The notes beneath the pieces were generated by a model that was not told the origin of the DNA, did not search any database, and saw only the letters and a list, made by a program, of their open reading frames with translations. The position numbers and the translations under genes were made by a program. From JAVBQJ01 sp031549115 (GTDB taxonomy: Bacteria; Verrucomicrobiota; Lentisphaeria; Victivallales; Victivallaceae), in assembly GCA_031549115.1 (NCBI GenBank), contig JAVBQJ010000085.1:9698-73697 (forward strand): a DNA stretch of 64,000 nucleotides, in the 5' to 3' direction. Below are positions 15,835 to 24,394 of the stretch, piece after piece. Every line of letters begins with the position of its first letter. Within the stretch, counting starts at the first letter, position 1.

Positions 15835-17895
15835 ATGAACAAGCCATGGTATGCGGCAAGCGCGGGACGTTTGCTGGTCGATATGCACATCCCGGATTGG
15901 AGTGACGCATTTTTCCGCGATTTTTCCGCCGAACGCTATGCCGACTGCAGGGTCGAGGCCGGGGTCGATACAGTGGAAATTTACGCCGGTTCCTGCCTCG
16001 GGTTGTGCAACTGGCCGACCCGGACAGGCTACCGGCACCGGATCAGCGGCAATATCGACATGCTCGGCGCCGTCGTCGCCGCCTGCCGGACCCGGAATCT
16101 GAAAATCGTCATCTACCTCAATGTCTGGAGCCGCAAAGCGTACGACGAGCATCCCGAATGGCGGATGATTCATCACGACGGACTGGGCAGCGTCGAGCGG
16201 GAAAAGGGACGTTTCGGGTTGTGCTGCCCCAATACCGGGTTTCAGGCTTATTTCCTCGCGCTGTTGGATGAATTGAACGCCGGATACGCATGTTCCGGTT
16301 TGTGGATCGACATGATCGGCTGGTTCGGCCACATCTGTTATTGTCCGGGGTGCCAAAAGCGTTTCCGGGACGAAACCGGTTATGACGCCATCCCCCGGAC
16401 CATCGACTGGAACGACCCGGTGTGGAATGCCTTTCAGGAGTGCCGTGAGCGCTGGCTGGCGGAATTCGCCGCCGCCATCCGCGCCACCATCCGGAAGCGC
16501 ACGCCGGAACGTTCGCTGGCATTGCAATGTTCCGGCATCCCATTGGGCTGGGGCGGCGCGATCACCCCGGATTTTCTGCGCCAGACCGATTATCTGGCCG
16601 CCGACTTGTATTCGGACCAATACGAACAATCGTTCATCTGCAAGCTGTTCCGCGCCTTTTCGCCGCATCAGCCGATCGAGTTCATGGTCCCGCGTTGTGA
16701 AAACCTCGCCCACCACACCACCGGCCGAAGCCGGATCAGTCTGGAAATGCGCTCCTACGCGTCGCTGGCCAACCAGGCGGCGTTCTCCCTGATCGACGCC
16801 ATCGATCCGGCGGGAACGCTGGATGGGAATTTTTACCGGATGGCCGGAGAGCTGAACCGCAACCTGGCCGGTTACCGCTCCGCTCTGAATTGGCATTCCG
16901 AAGCGCGTGCCGATGTCGGGATTTATTATGATTTCACCTCGATGATGAATGTGCACCGTTCGCTGCCGGTCGCGGAGTTCCAGCAGGACGTCACCGGTTA
17001 CCTGCGGATGATCAATCTGGTGCGGGCGCTGCAAAGCCGTCATCTGAGCGTCGCGTTCACCGGCGAGCCGCATCTGAGCCAATTGTCGCGCTATCGGGTG
17101 GTGATTCTCTCCGAAGCCACGCACCTGGATGACACAGCGTGCGCGGCATTGACCGAATATGTCCGCAACGGCGGCCGCCTCTATGTTTCCGGGAGCAGTT
17201 CGCTCTATGACCGCCGCGATGGACGCCGGAACGATTTCCGATTGGCGGAATTGCTGGGCATCCGCTTCACCGGCCGGATGTTCCCGGCGGGATATTACCT
17301 GAAGGACACCGAAGCACCCCTCCCCGTCGTCAGCGACTGGCCGCAACCGGAGATCGCCGTCGCCGCGGACGACGTCCAAGTCCTGGGCAGTGTCGTGGCG
17401 CCGTATTCCAACGCGGCGGAGCAACACCGCTTCGGTTCCGCGATCAGCAATCCGCCGGAACGCGATACCGGCTGCCCCGCTCTAACCGCACGGCCATTCG
17501 GCCGGGGTCATGTGGTCTACTGCGCGGCACTCCTCGAGAACGAACCGTACGACTGCCACCGCGAATATGTTGCCGGGCGGATCGAAGCCATGGTCGCGGA
17601 TGACCGCCTGATCGCCACCGACGCGCCGGCCACCGTCGAATTCACCGTGTTCGCGCAGCCGGATTTGAACCGGCTTGTCGTGTCGCTGCTGAATTTCACC
17701 ACCGAACTGCCGCCGCCGGTATTGCGCGAATTCACGGTAACGTTGCAGTTGGCAGCGACGGAAAGGATAGTCCGCATCTCGCGGCTCCCCGACGGCGGCG
17801 GCGTTCCGTTTCACCAGCGGGACACGAAAGTTTCATTCTCCATTCCGGAGTTGGACAAATTCACGGTGCTCACCATCAACCTGGAGGCCAGATAA
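15835..17895 (+). CDS. GHL6-type putative glycoside hydrolase with trimerisation-like domain
   Basis: This 686-residue cytoplasmic protein (no signal peptide) starts with a barrel resembling hypothetical glycosyl hydrolase family 6 (GHL6): VDMHIPDWSDAFFRDF, CNWPTRTGYRH, IVIYLNVWSRKAYDEHPEWRM and SGLWIDMIGWFGHICYCPGCQKRF. Residues ~370-560 resemble the beta-galactosidase trimerisation fold (VVILSEATHLDD, ALTEYVRNGGRLYVSGSSS). The CYCPGCQ pair could bind a metal. It begins 12 bp after the secreted glycosidase, behind AGAGAGGA, and ends 1 bp before the mutarotase, so all three are one operon. It probably works on oligosaccharides imported after extracellular cleavage; activity is not demonstrated by the sequence. 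Confidence 0.7.
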   Translation: MNKPWYAASAGRLLVDMHIPDWSDAFFRDFSAERYADCRVEAGVDTVEIYAGSCLGLCNWPTRTGYRHRISGNIDMLGAVVAACRTRNLKIVIYLNVWSRKAYDEHPEWRMIHHDGLGSVEREKGRFGLCCPNTGFQAYFLALLDELNAGYACSGLWIDMIGWFGHICYCPGCQKRFRDETGYDAIPRTIDWNDPVWNAFQECRERWLAEFAAAIRATIRKRTPERSLALQCSGIPLGWGGAITPDFLRQTDYLAADLYSDQYEQSFICKLFRAFSPHQPIEFMVPRCENLAHHTTGRSRISLEMRSYASLANQAAFSLIDAIDPAGTLDGNFYRMAGELNRNLAGYRSALNWHSEARADVGIYYDFTSMMNVHRSLPVAEFQQDVTGYLRMINLVRALQSRHLSVAFTGEPHLSQLSRYRVVILSEATHLDDTACAALTEYVRNGGRLYVSGSSSLYDRRDGRRNDFRLAELLGIRFTGRMFPAGYYLKDTEAPLPVVSDWPQPEIAVAADDVQVLGSVVAPYSNAAEQHRFGSAISNPPERDTGCPALTARPFGRGHVVYCAALLENEPYDCHREYVAGRIEAMVADDRLIATDAPATVEFTVFAQPDLNRLVVSLLNFTTELPPPVLREFTVTLQLAATERIVRISRLPDGGGVPFHQRDTKVSFSIPELDKFTVLTINLEAR

Positions 17896-17896
17896 C

Positions 17897-18214
17897 ATGC
17901 GAAAAGCTTTTTTTATGAAGGTACGCCCCGGCATGATCGACGAATACCGCCGGGTCCACAATCCGATTCCGGCCGAATTGGCACGGACGCTAAAGCAGCA
18001 CGGGATTTCCAATTATTCGATCTTCCACCACCCCGAAAGCGGCGTATTGTGCGGCTATCTCGAGGTGTCCGATCCGGAATTGCTGACCCATCTGGGCGAT
18101 CATGAATGCTGCCGCGGCTGGTGGCGCCGGATGTGCGCCTATCTTGAAACCGCCGCCCCCGACGCCGAAAAAGCCCGCGAAGAGGAAATGACCGAAGTCT
18201 TTCACCTCGCCTGA
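17897..18214 (+). CDS. rhaM: L-rhamnose mutarotase family protein
   Basis: The 105-residue protein matches the RhaM dimeric ferredoxin-like fold: RKAFFMKVRPGMIDEYRRVHN at the start (with the catalytic His in the HNPIP context), SNYSIFHHPES in the middle, and CCRGWWRRM before the C-terminal EVFHLA. RhaM interconverts alpha- and beta-L-rhamnopyranose. It starts one base after the preceding stop, so translation is likely coupled. It is the best clue to the sugar handled by the locus, although related mutarotases accept other 6-deoxy sugars. The next gene is convergent, 16 bp away. Confidence 0.88.
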   Translation: MRKAFFMKVRPGMIDEYRRVHNPIPAELARTLKQHGISNYSIFHHPESGVLCGYLEVSDPELLTHLGDHECCRGWWRRMCAYLETAAPDAEKAREEEMTEVFHLA

Positions 18215-18230
18215 CCGGAAAGCCTGTCTG

Positions 18231-18470
18231 TTACCAGAGGCTGCGGCTGTTGCGGTCCAGTTCGTTCTGCTTGCGGATGCGCTCGTATTCGGCATATTCG
18301 ACATCGTTGAGATCGCCGGCAATGCCGGAATGGCGCTCTTTGTCGCTCTTCGACAGCTCCTGCTTTTGAGAAAACTGCGGCTCCGTATTCAGCCATTTTT
18401 TCAATTGCGCACAGCCCGTGGCGGTCATTGCCAGCAACGCCGCCAGCGCTAAAAGTAGATTTCGGCGCAT
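18231..18470 (-). CDS. Small lipoprotein of unknown function
   Basis: The 79-residue product starts MRRNLLLALAALLAMTATGC: basic n-region, hydrophobic core and an ATGC lipobox, so it should be lipidated at Cys20. The mature 60 residues are charged, with no recognisable domain (YAEYERIRKQNELDR near the end). I choose ATG 18470 because it gives a clean signal peptide and lies behind AAGGA; the frame is open to 18542 but the extra residues overlap the promoter. It is transcribed divergently from the NDK-thiL-tsaE operon. Confidence 0.75.
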   Translation of the reverse strand: MRRNLLLALAALLAMTATGCAQLKKWLNTEPQFSQKQELSKSDKERHSGIAGDLNDVEYAEYERIRKQNELDRNSRSLW

Positions 18471-18527
18471 AAAAATCGATCCTTTTCGAAAAATAGTCCA
18501 TGAAATTGGAAAAAAGTCCATTAATAT

Positions 18528-18556
18528 ACTATATATCCGCATTGCCGATATTGCAA
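18528..18556 (-). promoter_or_regulatory. Promoter of the small lipoprotein gene, sharing its -35 with the divergent promoter
   Basis: On the minus strand TTGCAA (complement of 18551-18556) is followed after 17 bp by TATAGT (complement of 18528-18533). TTGCAA is its own reverse complement and also serves the plus-strand promoter. Confidence 0.6.
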
Positions 18557-18578
18557 GAGTCCGGATCGGGTGTATAGT
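18551..18578 (+). promoter_or_regulatory. Promoter of the NDK-thiL-tsaE operon
   Basis: TTGCAA (18551-18556), a 16-bp spacer and TATAGT (18573-18578) lie 66 bp upstream of the chosen start codon. The -35 hexamer is shared with the opposite-strand promoter. Confidence 0.6.
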
Positions 18579-18643
18579 ATGCGATTCTGAAAATTACAGG
18601 CAAACAATAAAACGACCGTGTGAAACGGTGGAGCACTGGTATT

Positions 18644-19819
18644 ATGGCTGTGGAAATGTCGTATGTGTTGATCACTCCGTACAGTTTGATGAAATCGCGA
18701 ACCGGAGGAATCATCGCCCGGCTGCTGTCCCGAACCGATCTGGATTTCATCGGCGCGCAGATGCTGACTTTCACGGCGGAACAGGCCGAACGTTATGCCC
18801 AGCTTCTGATCGCCACACTTCCGGTCACCCATGCCTCGCTGCTGGCCAATTACGTGCGCGAAAACTTCGTTTCCGCGGACCCGAATGCGAAAGAGCGCAT
18901 CCTGATGCTGCTGTTCAAGGGCGAAGACGCCTGCCGCAAGCTGTCGGAAATCACCGGCCGGTTGTCGCACAAAGCGCCACGCGGGTTGTATTGCGGCGAA
19001 ACCATCCGCGACACCTATGCCGACATGGTCGAAGACCGTGACAATCCGCAGGAGATCCGCTACTTCGAACCGGCGGTATTCACCCCGCCGAACAGCGACT
19101 CGGCCCGCGACAAACTTCAATGCCTGGCGGATGTCGCCGCCAGCCAGCCCAATATCGTCGAACACGCGCTGGGCTCCGAAGCCGGCGACGAGCGCACCCT
19201 GGTCATCATCAAGCCGGAAAACTGGCGCCACCCGAGCAGCCGCCCCGGCAACATCATCGATATGCTGTCCCGCACCGGTCTCAAAATCGTCGGCTGCAAG
19301 GTATACCGGATGAGTGTCGCCAACGCGATGGAATTCTACGGCCCGGTCCAGCAGGCGTTGCGCAGCAAGCTGGCGCCGTCGATTGCCGAGAAGGCCAAAA
19401 CGCTGTTGGAAAGCGAATGGGGCATCGCGCTTCCGGAAAGCACGCTGACAACGTTCACCGAAACCGTCGGCCATGCGTATGCCGACGATCAATTCGGCAA
19501 GCTGGTGGAATTCATGTCCGGACGCAACCCGTTCCAGTGCGACAACGAAGAACGCGACGAAGCCGGCCTGGCAAAATGCATGATTCTGATTTACGAAGGC
19601 AAGGACGCAATTCAGAAGATCCGTTCGGTGCTCGGCCCCACCGATCCCGGGAAGGCCCCCGGCGGTACCGTGCGCCGCGACTTCGGCAGCGATGTGATGG
19701 TGAATACCGCGCACGCCTCGGATGCCCCGGAAAGCGTGGTGCGCGAAATGCGGATCGTCCAGATTGAAGATAATCCGTTGAGCCAGAAGATTCAGGATTT
19801 CCTCGACGACAAGGCGTAA
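18644..19819 (+). CDS. Tandem nucleoside-diphosphate-kinase-like protein (second half with active site)
   Basis: The 391-residue product consists of two NDK-fold halves. The second (residues ~180-375) has TLVIIKPE, PGGTVRRDFG and the active-site His in VNTAHASDAPES, matching canonical NHGSDS-type NDK. The first half (residues ~1-165) has the same spacing (YVLITPYS, GIIARLLS, LLFKGEDA, GLYCGETIRDTYAD) but lacks the KPD and the phosphorylated His, so it is probably structural or regulatory. NDKs pass the gamma-phosphate of ATP to NDPs. ATG 18644 is chosen because GGAG lies 10 bases upstream. Canonical NDKs are about 150 residues, so this is a duplicated, diverged form. Confidence 0.8.
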   Translation: MAVEMSYVLITPYSLMKSRTGGIIARLLSRTDLDFIGAQMLTFTAEQAERYAQLLIATLPVTHASLLANYVRENFVSADPNAKERILMLLFKGEDACRKLSEITGRLSHKAPRGLYCGETIRDTYADMVEDRDNPQEIRYFEPAVFTPPNSDSARDKLQCLADVAASQPNIVEHALGSEAGDERTLVIIKPENWRHPSSRPGNIIDMLSRTGLKIVGCKVYRMSVANAMEFYGPVQQALRSKLAPSIAEKAKTLLESEWGIALPESTLTTFTETVGHAYADDQFGKLVEFMSGRNPFQCDNEERDEAGLAKCMILIYEGKDAIQKIRSVLGPTDPGKAPGGTVRRDFGSDVMVNTAHASDAPESVVREMRIVQIEDNPLSQKIQDFLDDKA

Positions 19820-19822
19820 AAT

Positions 19823-20725
19823 ATGGCGGAGCACGAAGCCACGGCGGAATTGGCGATGCTGCGGGCGGTACTGCCGACGCTGCAAACGCGTGCCGATGTT
19901 CTGGTCGGCCCCGGCGATGACTGTGCGGTACTGCGCGGTTCCGCCGGGCAGGATCTGCTGGCCGCAGTCGACAGCGTGGTCGGGGATGTCCACTTTTTCC
20001 TGCGCACCACCGAACCCGAAGCCGCCGGAGCCAAGCTGCTCAAACGTAATCTGAGCGATATTGCCGCAATGGGCGGCGAAGCCGCGTGGGCTTTGACGGC
20101 GTTGAACCAGAACGGCTGTTCCGGCGAATGGCTGCGGCGTTTTTTCGCCGGACTCGAAATGTGCGCCCGTACTTACCATGTCGCCGTCGTCGGCGGCGAT
20201 TACGGTTCGCTGGCGGCTCCGGGAATCGCCGCCAGCCTGACGATTCTCGGGCACGTTGCGCATGGGCGGGCGGCGTTGCGCAGCCGGGTATGCCCCGGCG
20301 ACGCTCTGTATGTGACCGGAATTCTCGGCGATACGCTGACATCGGAACACCATCTGACGTTCGAGCCGCGCCTCCCGGAGGGGCAGTGGCTGGTGGGACA
20401 GAAATATGTTCAGGCGATGATGGATTTGAGCGACGGCCTCGGGCTGGACGCCCGGCGCATGGCGGAAGCCTCCGGAGTGGGAATTGCGCTGGATCTGGCG
20501 GCGCTGCCGTGCCGGACGACGGTGACGGCGGCATTGCAGGATGGCGAAGACTATGAATTGCTGTTCGCGGTTCCGGAGGCACAGACGGGAGAATTGGAAG
20601 CCCGCTGGCCCTTCGACACGCGTTTGACCCGGATCGGCCGCGCGCTGGCGCAGTCGCCCGGAGAGGTGCTGGAGGCCGGAAACGGCCGCAGGATAAAGGC
20701 GACGGGATATGAACACACTGCTTAA
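19823..20725 (+). CDS. thiL: Thiamine-monophosphate kinase
   Basis: The 300-residue protein shows ThiL/PurM-superfamily motifs: VGPGDDCAVL (residues 28-37), VDSVVGDVHF, KLLKRNLSDIAAMGG, VVGGDYG and a C-terminal MDLSDGLGLDARRMAE, then QDGEDYELLFAVP. ThiL phosphorylates thiamine monophosphate to the pyrophosphate cofactor. It starts 3 bp after the NDK-like gene and its end overlaps tsaE by 17 bp. It complements thiG and thiH 10 kb upstream. Confidence 0.95.
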   Translation: MAEHEATAELAMLRAVLPTLQTRADVLVGPGDDCAVLRGSAGQDLLAAVDSVVGDVHFFLRTTEPEAAGAKLLKRNLSDIAAMGGEAAWALTALNQNGCSGEWLRRFFAGLEMCARTYHVAVVGGDYGSLAAPGIAASLTILGHVAHGRAALRSRVCPGDALYVTGILGDTLTSEHHLTFEPRLPEGQWLVGQKYVQAMMDLSDGLGLDARRMAEASGVGIALDLAALPCRTTVTAALQDGEDYELLFAVPEAQTGELEARWPFDTRLTRIGRALAQSPGEVLEAGNGRRIKATGYEHTA

Positions 20726-21152
20726 TCAGACATTCATTACACACGGCGAAGAGGAAACCGAGGCATTGGGCGCACGCCTGGCGCAGGCGGTCCCCTGCGG
20801 GACGGTTCTGGCGCTGGAGGGGAATCTCGGGGCGGGAAAGACGGTGTTCGCGCGCGGCTTCGCCCATGGACTCGGCATTGCCGAAACGGTATCGAGCCCG
20901 ACCTACACGATCATGCAGGAGTATCCGATTCCGGACCGGACGCAGATGTTTTTTCATCTGGACTTGTATCGCATCGACGGCGCGCGCGCGGCGTTGGCAT
21001 TTGGCGTGGACGAATACTTGAACGACCCGGATGCGTATGTGCTGGCCGAATGGCCGCAGCGAATTGCGGAAATTCTGCCGCCGGGAACGATTTTCGTGAA
21101 TATTCGCCGGGTTGACGAAAACACCCGGGAAATTCGTTTCGAAAACCATTGA
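20709..21152 (+). CDS. tsaE: tRNA threonylcarbamoyladenosine biosynthesis ATPase
   Basis: The 147-residue ATPase has the Walker A GNLGAGKT at residues 38-45, then SSPTYTIMQEY, FHLDLYRIDG and VLAEWPQRIAEILP, the TsaE signature set. TsaE works with TsaB and TsaD to place threonylcarbamoyl on A37 of ANN-decoding tRNAs. It overlaps thiL by 17 bp, which implies translational coupling. The downstream ROK gene begins 22 bp after its stop, behind its own strong ribosome-binding site. Confidence 0.95.
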   Translation: MNTLLNQTFITHGEEETEALGARLAQAVPCGTVLALEGNLGAGKTVFARGFAHGLGIAETVSSPTYTIMQEYPIPDRTQMFFHLDLYRIDGARAALAFGVDEYLNDPDAYVLAEWPQRIAEILPPGTIFVNIRRVDENTREIRFENH

Positions 21153-21174
21153 CCGGCGCCAAAGGGAGGAACGA

Positions 21175-22401
21175 ATGGGGCGAAAACGCGAAGAAGTACG
21201 GATTGCCGGGGGCGATGAACTCGGTGCGGCCCGTCCGTTCCTGCGGATGCTGGCCGATCACGGACCGATGACCCAGACGGAAATGAGCCGCCGGTTGAAA
21301 GTGACGACCGCGGCCACCAATCTGCATTTTCTCCGGATGGCCGAAGAGGGGTTGATCGAACCGGTGGCAAACGATCCGCACTCCGGCATGGGACGCCCCG
21401 CCAAGCGTTGGCGCATCGCCGCGGAACGGAATTTTTCGCTGGGCTTCGTACTGCTGCCGCCGTCGCTGCATGTGGCGCTGGCCGATTTCAATGACCGGAT
21501 CGTCGCCGAGGAGCAGCACGATTTCAACCATTATCCGGATATGGCGGCGAAAAACGAGCTGCTGTGCCGGCTCTACCGGCGGTTGCGGGATCAGGCGGCG
21601 GCGGCGGGCGGCAAAATCCGCAATATCTTCTACGGCGTTCCCGGCGACCCGGACTGGAGCAGCGGCGCGCTGCGCCGGGTGGTGGCGATGCCGGAATTGA
21701 CCGGCTTCAACCTGCGCAAAACACTGCACGACAACTTCGGCGTATTTTCCCGCGACTACACCTTCAAGCACGCCGAAATGCTCGGCGAACTGCAGACCGC
21801 GAAGCCGGACGACATCATCATGATCGTCAGCTGGGAGATGGGGCTGGGAATCGTTTTCGGTTCCCGCCTCGGAATTTTGAACAACGCGCTGCCGGAACCC
21901 AGTTCATTCCGGGATATCGGCCACAGCCGTCTGGTCAAGGACGGACGGTTGTGCCGTTGCGGCTTATCCGGATGCTTGGAAGCGTATTCCGGCGGCTGGG
22001 TGTTGCTCGAAGCGCTGCACGGACGGGCGGCGACGTTGAATGAGTTCATGGCGCTGGTGGAGCAGGACGACCCGGAAGCGCTCGCGGCATTGGCGGCGGC
22101 TGCGGGGGTGCTGGGCCATTTTCTGGCGCGGCTGGCGGCATTGTTTTCGGTGAACCGGATCGTGATTTCCGGACCGATGGAGCGCGTATTTCCCCGGGTG
22201 CGGCGCCATTTCGAGGAGGGGCTGCTGGAAGTGTTGACCGCAGATGAGCTCGGGCGGATCCACTTCGTGGTCCGCCCGTTGCTGGATGGCGCCATGGTCG
22301 GCGGCTGTCTTGCCGCCCGCAAGCTGTTTTTCGACCCGTCGTTCATCGATCACGACGGACGCTACAACTTCGAGCCGTTCACTCCGTATCCAGCACGATG
22401 A
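21175..22401 (+). CDS. ROK-family protein with N-terminal winged helix (NagC/Mlc/XylR type)
   Basis: The 408-residue protein has an N-terminal HTH (FLRMLADHGPMTQTEMSRRL, TAATNLHFLRMAEEGLIEP, GMGRPAKRW) and a ROK domain. The zinc motif is LCRCGLSGCLEAY near residue 262, preceded by SWEMGLGIVFGSRLGILN and GHSRLV. ROK regulators sense sugars or PTS components; the sugar-kinase DxGxT site is weak here, so a regulator is more likely than a kinase. ATG 21175 is fixed by GGGAGGA. Its 3' end overlaps the convergent glycosidase-like gene by 23 bp, so it may control the neighbouring glycan genes. Confidence 0.82.
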   Translation: MGRKREEVRIAGGDELGAARPFLRMLADHGPMTQTEMSRRLKVTTAATNLHFLRMAEEGLIEPVANDPHSGMGRPAKRWRIAAERNFSLGFVLLPPSLHVALADFNDRIVAEEQHDFNHYPDMAAKNELLCRLYRRLRDQAAAAGGKIRNIFYGVPGDPDWSSGALRRVVAMPELTGFNLRKTLHDNFGVFSRDYTFKHAEMLGELQTAKPDDIIMIVSWEMGLGIVFGSRLGILNNALPEPSSFRDIGHSRLVKDGRLCRCGLSGCLEAYSGGWVLLEALHGRAATLNEFMALVEQDDPEALAALAAAAGVLGHFLARLAALFSVNRIVISGPMERVFPRVRRHFEEGLLEVLTADELGRIHFVVRPLLDGAMVGGCLAARKLFFDPSFIDHDGRYNFEPFTPYPAR

Positions 22402-24367
22402 TGCCGTATGGCGGGATGTGCAACGGACTGTAATGCAGGCCGCTGCGGATTTCCCCGTTTTTCAGGGTCACCGGCGTGTAGGGGAAACTGCTGGTTTTCG
22501 TCACCTTTTGCGGCTTCCACAAATAATGCCACTCCGGCGTCAGATAATGCGCCACAGTGGAAATCAGCGCCGTGCGCAACTGCCCGTGCGCGCCCGCCAG
22601 CGTCAACAGACGCAACCCCGATTCCGGCCGTTCGACCGTCACCTTCCCGGCACGGCTCCGCTCCAACAGCGCCGCAACCGCATCCCAGAATGCCGGAGGA
22701 ATGGCCATGTAATCCGTCGGATGCCAGAAGTAAGCCGGGGGCACCGGCGCCTGGAAGCGTTCCGAAACACCGGGAAGTTCCCGGCACCCCGGATTCGGGC
22801 TGTGAAGCCGCGCCGCCGTCAGCCAATAGTCGCCGCCGACGCACAGCCGGACGCATTCACTGTCCTCCGGAAGCGTTCCCGGGGGAAAATTCCCGACCAC
22901 GACCACCGGTCCGCGCTCATATTCGACCAATTGCCGCAACACCGCTTCCGGCAGCAAATCGGCATTGGGGACGAACAACGGCCCTTTGACCGCGTTCAGC
23001 CGCCCCGCCGGAGCGATGACGGCGATTTGCAGATCGTAGTTCGCGGTCAGCCGGCCGACCTGCTTGAATGCGGGCCAGGTGCCGAACCGCGGATAATCGC
23101 TCCGCAGCGCATCGACCATGGTATCATCCCAGATCCAGGTGAAGTCCCCGGCCGACTCGGCTTCGAACGCGAAGCCGAGATCCCATTGCCGCTTCAGCCA
23201 ACGCCATTCGTCCCGGCTCAATCCATCCCCCAGGCACATCATGAAGCCATCGGCACAGCGCCGCAACTCTCCATAAGGCGTAATTTGAAATTGCTGCGAC
23301 AGGGTAAAAAATTCCCGCTCCAGCCGGGCCGGAGCATGGCGCAAGAGATCGTAACTCTCCACCACATCCTTGACGCCGTGGAGAAACAGCAGCTTCATCT
23401 CCGGGACAAATGCCCGCAGTTCGGCGAATACGGCGGCAAAATCAAAGTGATAATCGTACCCGCCGTAAATCAACGCCATGTTGCCGGCGACGGTTTCGAC
23501 CACCAGATAATCGACGCCGAGCCGCGCGATGGCACGGTAGTCGATGCCGAACTGGTACAACCCTTCAAACGCGCCTTTGGTATTGGCGGAGTTGATCATG
23601 GTCTCGCGGCCGTGCTTCCGGGCGACCGCGACGATCTTGCGCCAGCAGGATTCCCAACGGGAACAGTGGAAGTCGATCCATTCCTGCCGCCAGGATTGCC
23701 AGATGAAGCCGGCGCGCGCCATCAGGTGCTCGACGACGTGCCCAGTCGGCGATTTCAACTCCTGCGGCGCCCGGTCGCCGAGATATTCGACGAACTGGGC
23801 GACGATGCCGTCGGCATAATCGTTATGCGCCAGCATCCCGCCCGGCCCGCAGCAATCCGGCCCATGGAAGCCGTCGAAACCGTAATCGACCAGCACCTCT
23901 TCCAGGCGCTCCGTGAACAGGTCTTCCAAGAGGGTGCCGTCGTCGAGCCGGGCGATCAGATCGATTCCCGGCGTCACTCCGAGATCATCGTAGACGATCA
24001 TGACTTCCGGGTGGGCCGAAGCCCACTCGGTGTGAAAGCGGTTCTCCTGGTATACCGGAAAGATGGAAAAGAACACCTTGACGCCACGCTTCCGCAATTG
24101 CGCCACCAGATCGCGCAGCGCGAAGTTACTCCAGCATTGCGTCATCCGCACTTCATTGCCGGCGTGCCCGAAACGGGCGCACACATCCGGAAACAGCGGC
24201 ACTTCCTTCTTCATTCCCGCGTGCAGCACGACAAAGTCCAACGCCGAAGTCATCAGCGATATGCCGTCCGGAACCGTGCCGACACACTCGAGATAGGCGC
24301 CGACCCCGCGATCGGGCGCATCGCAATCAAAGGACAGAAGTTCCGTCCAAATCCATCTTTCTTCCAT
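22379..24367 (-). CDS. Putative cytoplasmic glycoside-hydrolase-like protein
   Basis: This 662-residue protein has no signal peptide. It looks like a beta/alpha barrel followed by a Greek-key-like C-terminus: LRDLVAQLRKRGVKVFFSIFPVYQENRF, DYGFDGFHGPDCCGPGG, VDYLVVETVAGN and WIWDD segments fit a retaining glycosidase-like fold, but I cannot assign a CAZy family. The DCCGPGG pair is unusual. It is the last gene of a four-gene minus-strand set (regulator, pseudopilin, secreted protein, this gene), 27 bp after the secreted protein. Its stop lies inside the 3' end of the convergent ROK gene. Confidence 0.6.
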   Translation of the reverse strand: MEERWIWTELLSFDCDAPDRGVGAYLECVGTVPDGISLMTSALDFVVLHAGMKKEVPLFPDVCARFGHAGNEVRMTQCWSNFALRDLVAQLRKRGVKVFFSIFPVYQENRFHTEWASAHPEVMIVYDDLGVTPGIDLIARLDDGTLLEDLFTERLEEVLVDYGFDGFHGPDCCGPGGMLAHNDYADGIVAQFVEYLGDRAPQELKSPTGHVVEHLMARAGFIWQSWRQEWIDFHCSRWESCWRKIVAVARKHGRETMINSANTKGAFEGLYQFGIDYRAIARLGVDYLVVETVAGNMALIYGGYDYHFDFAAVFAELRAFVPEMKLLFLHGVKDVVESYDLLRHAPARLEREFFTLSQQFQITPYGELRRCADGFMMCLGDGLSRDEWRWLKRQWDLGFAFEAESAGDFTWIWDDTMVDALRSDYPRFGTWPAFKQVGRLTANYDLQIAVIAPAGRLNAVKGPLFVPNADLLPEAVLRQLVEYERGPVVVVGNFPPGTLPEDSECVRLCVGGDYWLTAARLHSPNPGCRELPGVSERFQAPVPPAYFWHPTDYMAIPPAFWDAVAALLERSRAGKVTVERPESGLRLLTLAGAHGQLRTALISTVAHYLTPEWHYLWKPQKVTKTSSFPYTPVTLKNGEIRSGLHYSPLHIPPYGIIVLDTE

Positions 24368-24394
24368 GATAACCCACTCTGAATGGTATGTGTT

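Noticed and set aside
14080..17427. A 1115-codon open frame on the minus strand
   Set aside because: It lies antisense to the two glycosidase genes, has Arg/Gly/Asp-rich low-complexity composition and no recognisable motif; it arises from high GC in the third codon position.
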